Below are positions 11,697 to 12,294 of a stretch of DNA of 12,294 nt, one piece after another (the first letter of the stretch is position 1; the number at the start of each line of letters is the position of its first letter). The position numbers and the translations under genes were made by a program. Origin of the DNA: J095 sp964407935 (lineage in GTDB: Bacteria > Chloroflexota > Anaerolineae > 4572-78 > J111); assembly GCA_964407935.1 (NCBI GenBank), contig CAYOXS010000170.1, forward strand, positions 1 to 12,294, in the 5' to 3' direction. The notes under the pieces were generated by a model. That model saw only the letters and a program-made list of their open reading frames with translations. It searched no databases and was not told the DNA's origin.

Positions 11697-12164
11697 CTAC
11701 TCTAATCGCTTGTTCATTAGAAAGCGGCCCAAATCCTCAAAACCGAGGTTGTGGTACACGGCCACGGCCCGGGTGTTGGCCCGTTCCACTTCAAGGTAGA
11801 GCCGCTTCACGCCCAGTTTTCGGGCTTCGGCCTCGACAAACTGCATGGCGGCCGTGCCATTGCCCCGCCCGCGATAATCGGCAGCGAGGTAAATTTCGTC
11901 GATGACCGCATCAGGGCCGTGCGACTCCAGGCTGAAGCCAAAACACAGGGCCACAAAACCGATGGGTGAGCCGTTGGCGCAGATGAGCCACACCCGCCCC
12001 AGCGCCGGGTTGGCCAGCAGTTGGCGCAGCGCATCTCGCACGCCGGCCTCGTCAAAATGGAATTCGCCGGTAAAGTCGGGGTCTTCTTCGTTGAGGCGGC
12101 GGCTAAAATCGATGATCGTCTCGATGTCGGTGGCGGCGGCTGGCCGGTAGGTGGGGTGGGGCAT
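11697..12164 (-). CDS. GNAT-family N-acetyltransferase
   Basis: A 155-residue cytoplasmic acetyl-CoA-dependent acyltransferase, the usual length for a single GNAT domain. The acetyl-CoA pyrophosphate loop (motif A) is DEIYLAADYRGRGNGTAAM, with R98-G-R-G-N-G as R/Q-x-x-G-x-G/A. Motif B is seen in VERANTRAVAVYHNLGFED (127-145), with Y137 at the common general-acid position. The N-terminal part (MPHPTYRPAAATDIETI) is the typical first strand and helix. The start ATG (12164) has GGAG 8 nt upstream. The substrate cannot be predicted: members acetylate amines of small molecules, antibiotics or proteins. No terminator separates it from the downstream acidic-protein gene, but that gene has its own promoter. 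The 130 nt upstream are repeat-like and degraded. Confidence 0.92.
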   Translation of the reverse strand: MPHPTYRPAAATDIETIIDFSRRLNEEDPDFTGEFHFDEAGVRDALRQLLANPALGRVWLICANGSPIGFVALCFGFSLESHGPDAVIDEIYLAADYRGRGNGTAAMQFVEAEARKLGVKRLYLEVERANTRAVAVYHNLGFEDLGRFLMNKRLE

Positions 12165-12197
12165 AAATGGGACTCCATGAAAATAGGATTAGCTAGC

Positions 12198-12237
12198 CCT
12201 CACCCCCTACCCCCCTCAACCAACGGGAGGGGGGGGG
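12198..12237. repeat. GC-rich inverted-repeat-like sequence
   Basis: CCCTCACCCCCTACCCCCCT, then CAACCAACGGGAGGGGGGGGG. C-rich and G-rich halves face each other around a short centre, resembling the dispersed CCCTCACCCC...GGGAGAGGGG hairpins common between genes in many bacterial genomes. The right half is probably distorted by the adjoining homopolymer. Confidence 0.45.
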
Positions 12238-12246
12238 TTTGTTTGG

Positions 12247-12294
<48 letters not shown>

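Overview
The window looks like a contig from a GC-rich, free-living bacterium, probably a metagenome assembly. A Chloroflexota (Anaerolineae-like) origin is my best guess. It rests on the gene style (large GT-C membrane proteins with periplasmic beta domains, sugar epimerase, flippase-like protein) and on short-period tandem repeats between and inside genes. No rRNA or other taxonomic marker is present, so this is an inference. The scaffold has one 100-N gap and ends in a G/C homopolymer artefact.

Layout: positions 1-1067 (+) hold the last codons of an unidentified gene and an AraC-type regulator fused to a GyrI-like ligand-binding domain. A strong intrinsic terminator (1088-1120) separates this from a long minus-strand block. 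In transcription order, that block runs: methyltransferase (11097-10267), UDP-glucuronate-4-epimerase-like enzyme (9999-9034), LPG-synthase-TM/UPF0104-type flippase-like protein (8876-7839), GT87/GT-C-like membrane protein (7786-5873), MFS transporter fused to HEAT repeats (5861-3564), and a second large GT-C-like membrane protein with a C-terminal beta domain (3567-1120). Upstream, also on minus, are an acidic five-unit beta-repeat protein (11582-11178) with its own promoter and terminator, and a GNAT acetyltransferase (12164-11697).

The six-gene block plausibly makes or modifies a cell-surface glycan or glycolipid. The epimerase would supply nucleotide sugar, the two GT-C-like proteins would transfer sugar from polyprenyl-phosphate donors outside the membrane, and the flippase-like and MFS proteins would move lipid or small substrates. 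Only the last three genes are tightly coupled (11-nt gap, then a 4-nt ATGA overlap). The pathway is inferred from context.

The most unusual signal is a family of period-7 (and some period-8) degenerate tandem arrays. They fill every junction between the methyltransferase and the GT87-like gene, and they also lie in frame inside both GT-C-like genes, where they encode soluble linkers between membrane helices. The larger GT gene also carries a palindromic repeat-like insert in frame. The arrays resemble cyanobacterial heptanucleotide STRRs, and the coding inserts recall Rickettsia palindromic elements. Slippage in the perfect heptamer runs would shift the reading frame. Two other points deserve attention: an internal Shine-Dalgarno/ATG in the AraC-GyrI gene that could yield a free GyrI-like protein, and the MFS-HEAT fusion.
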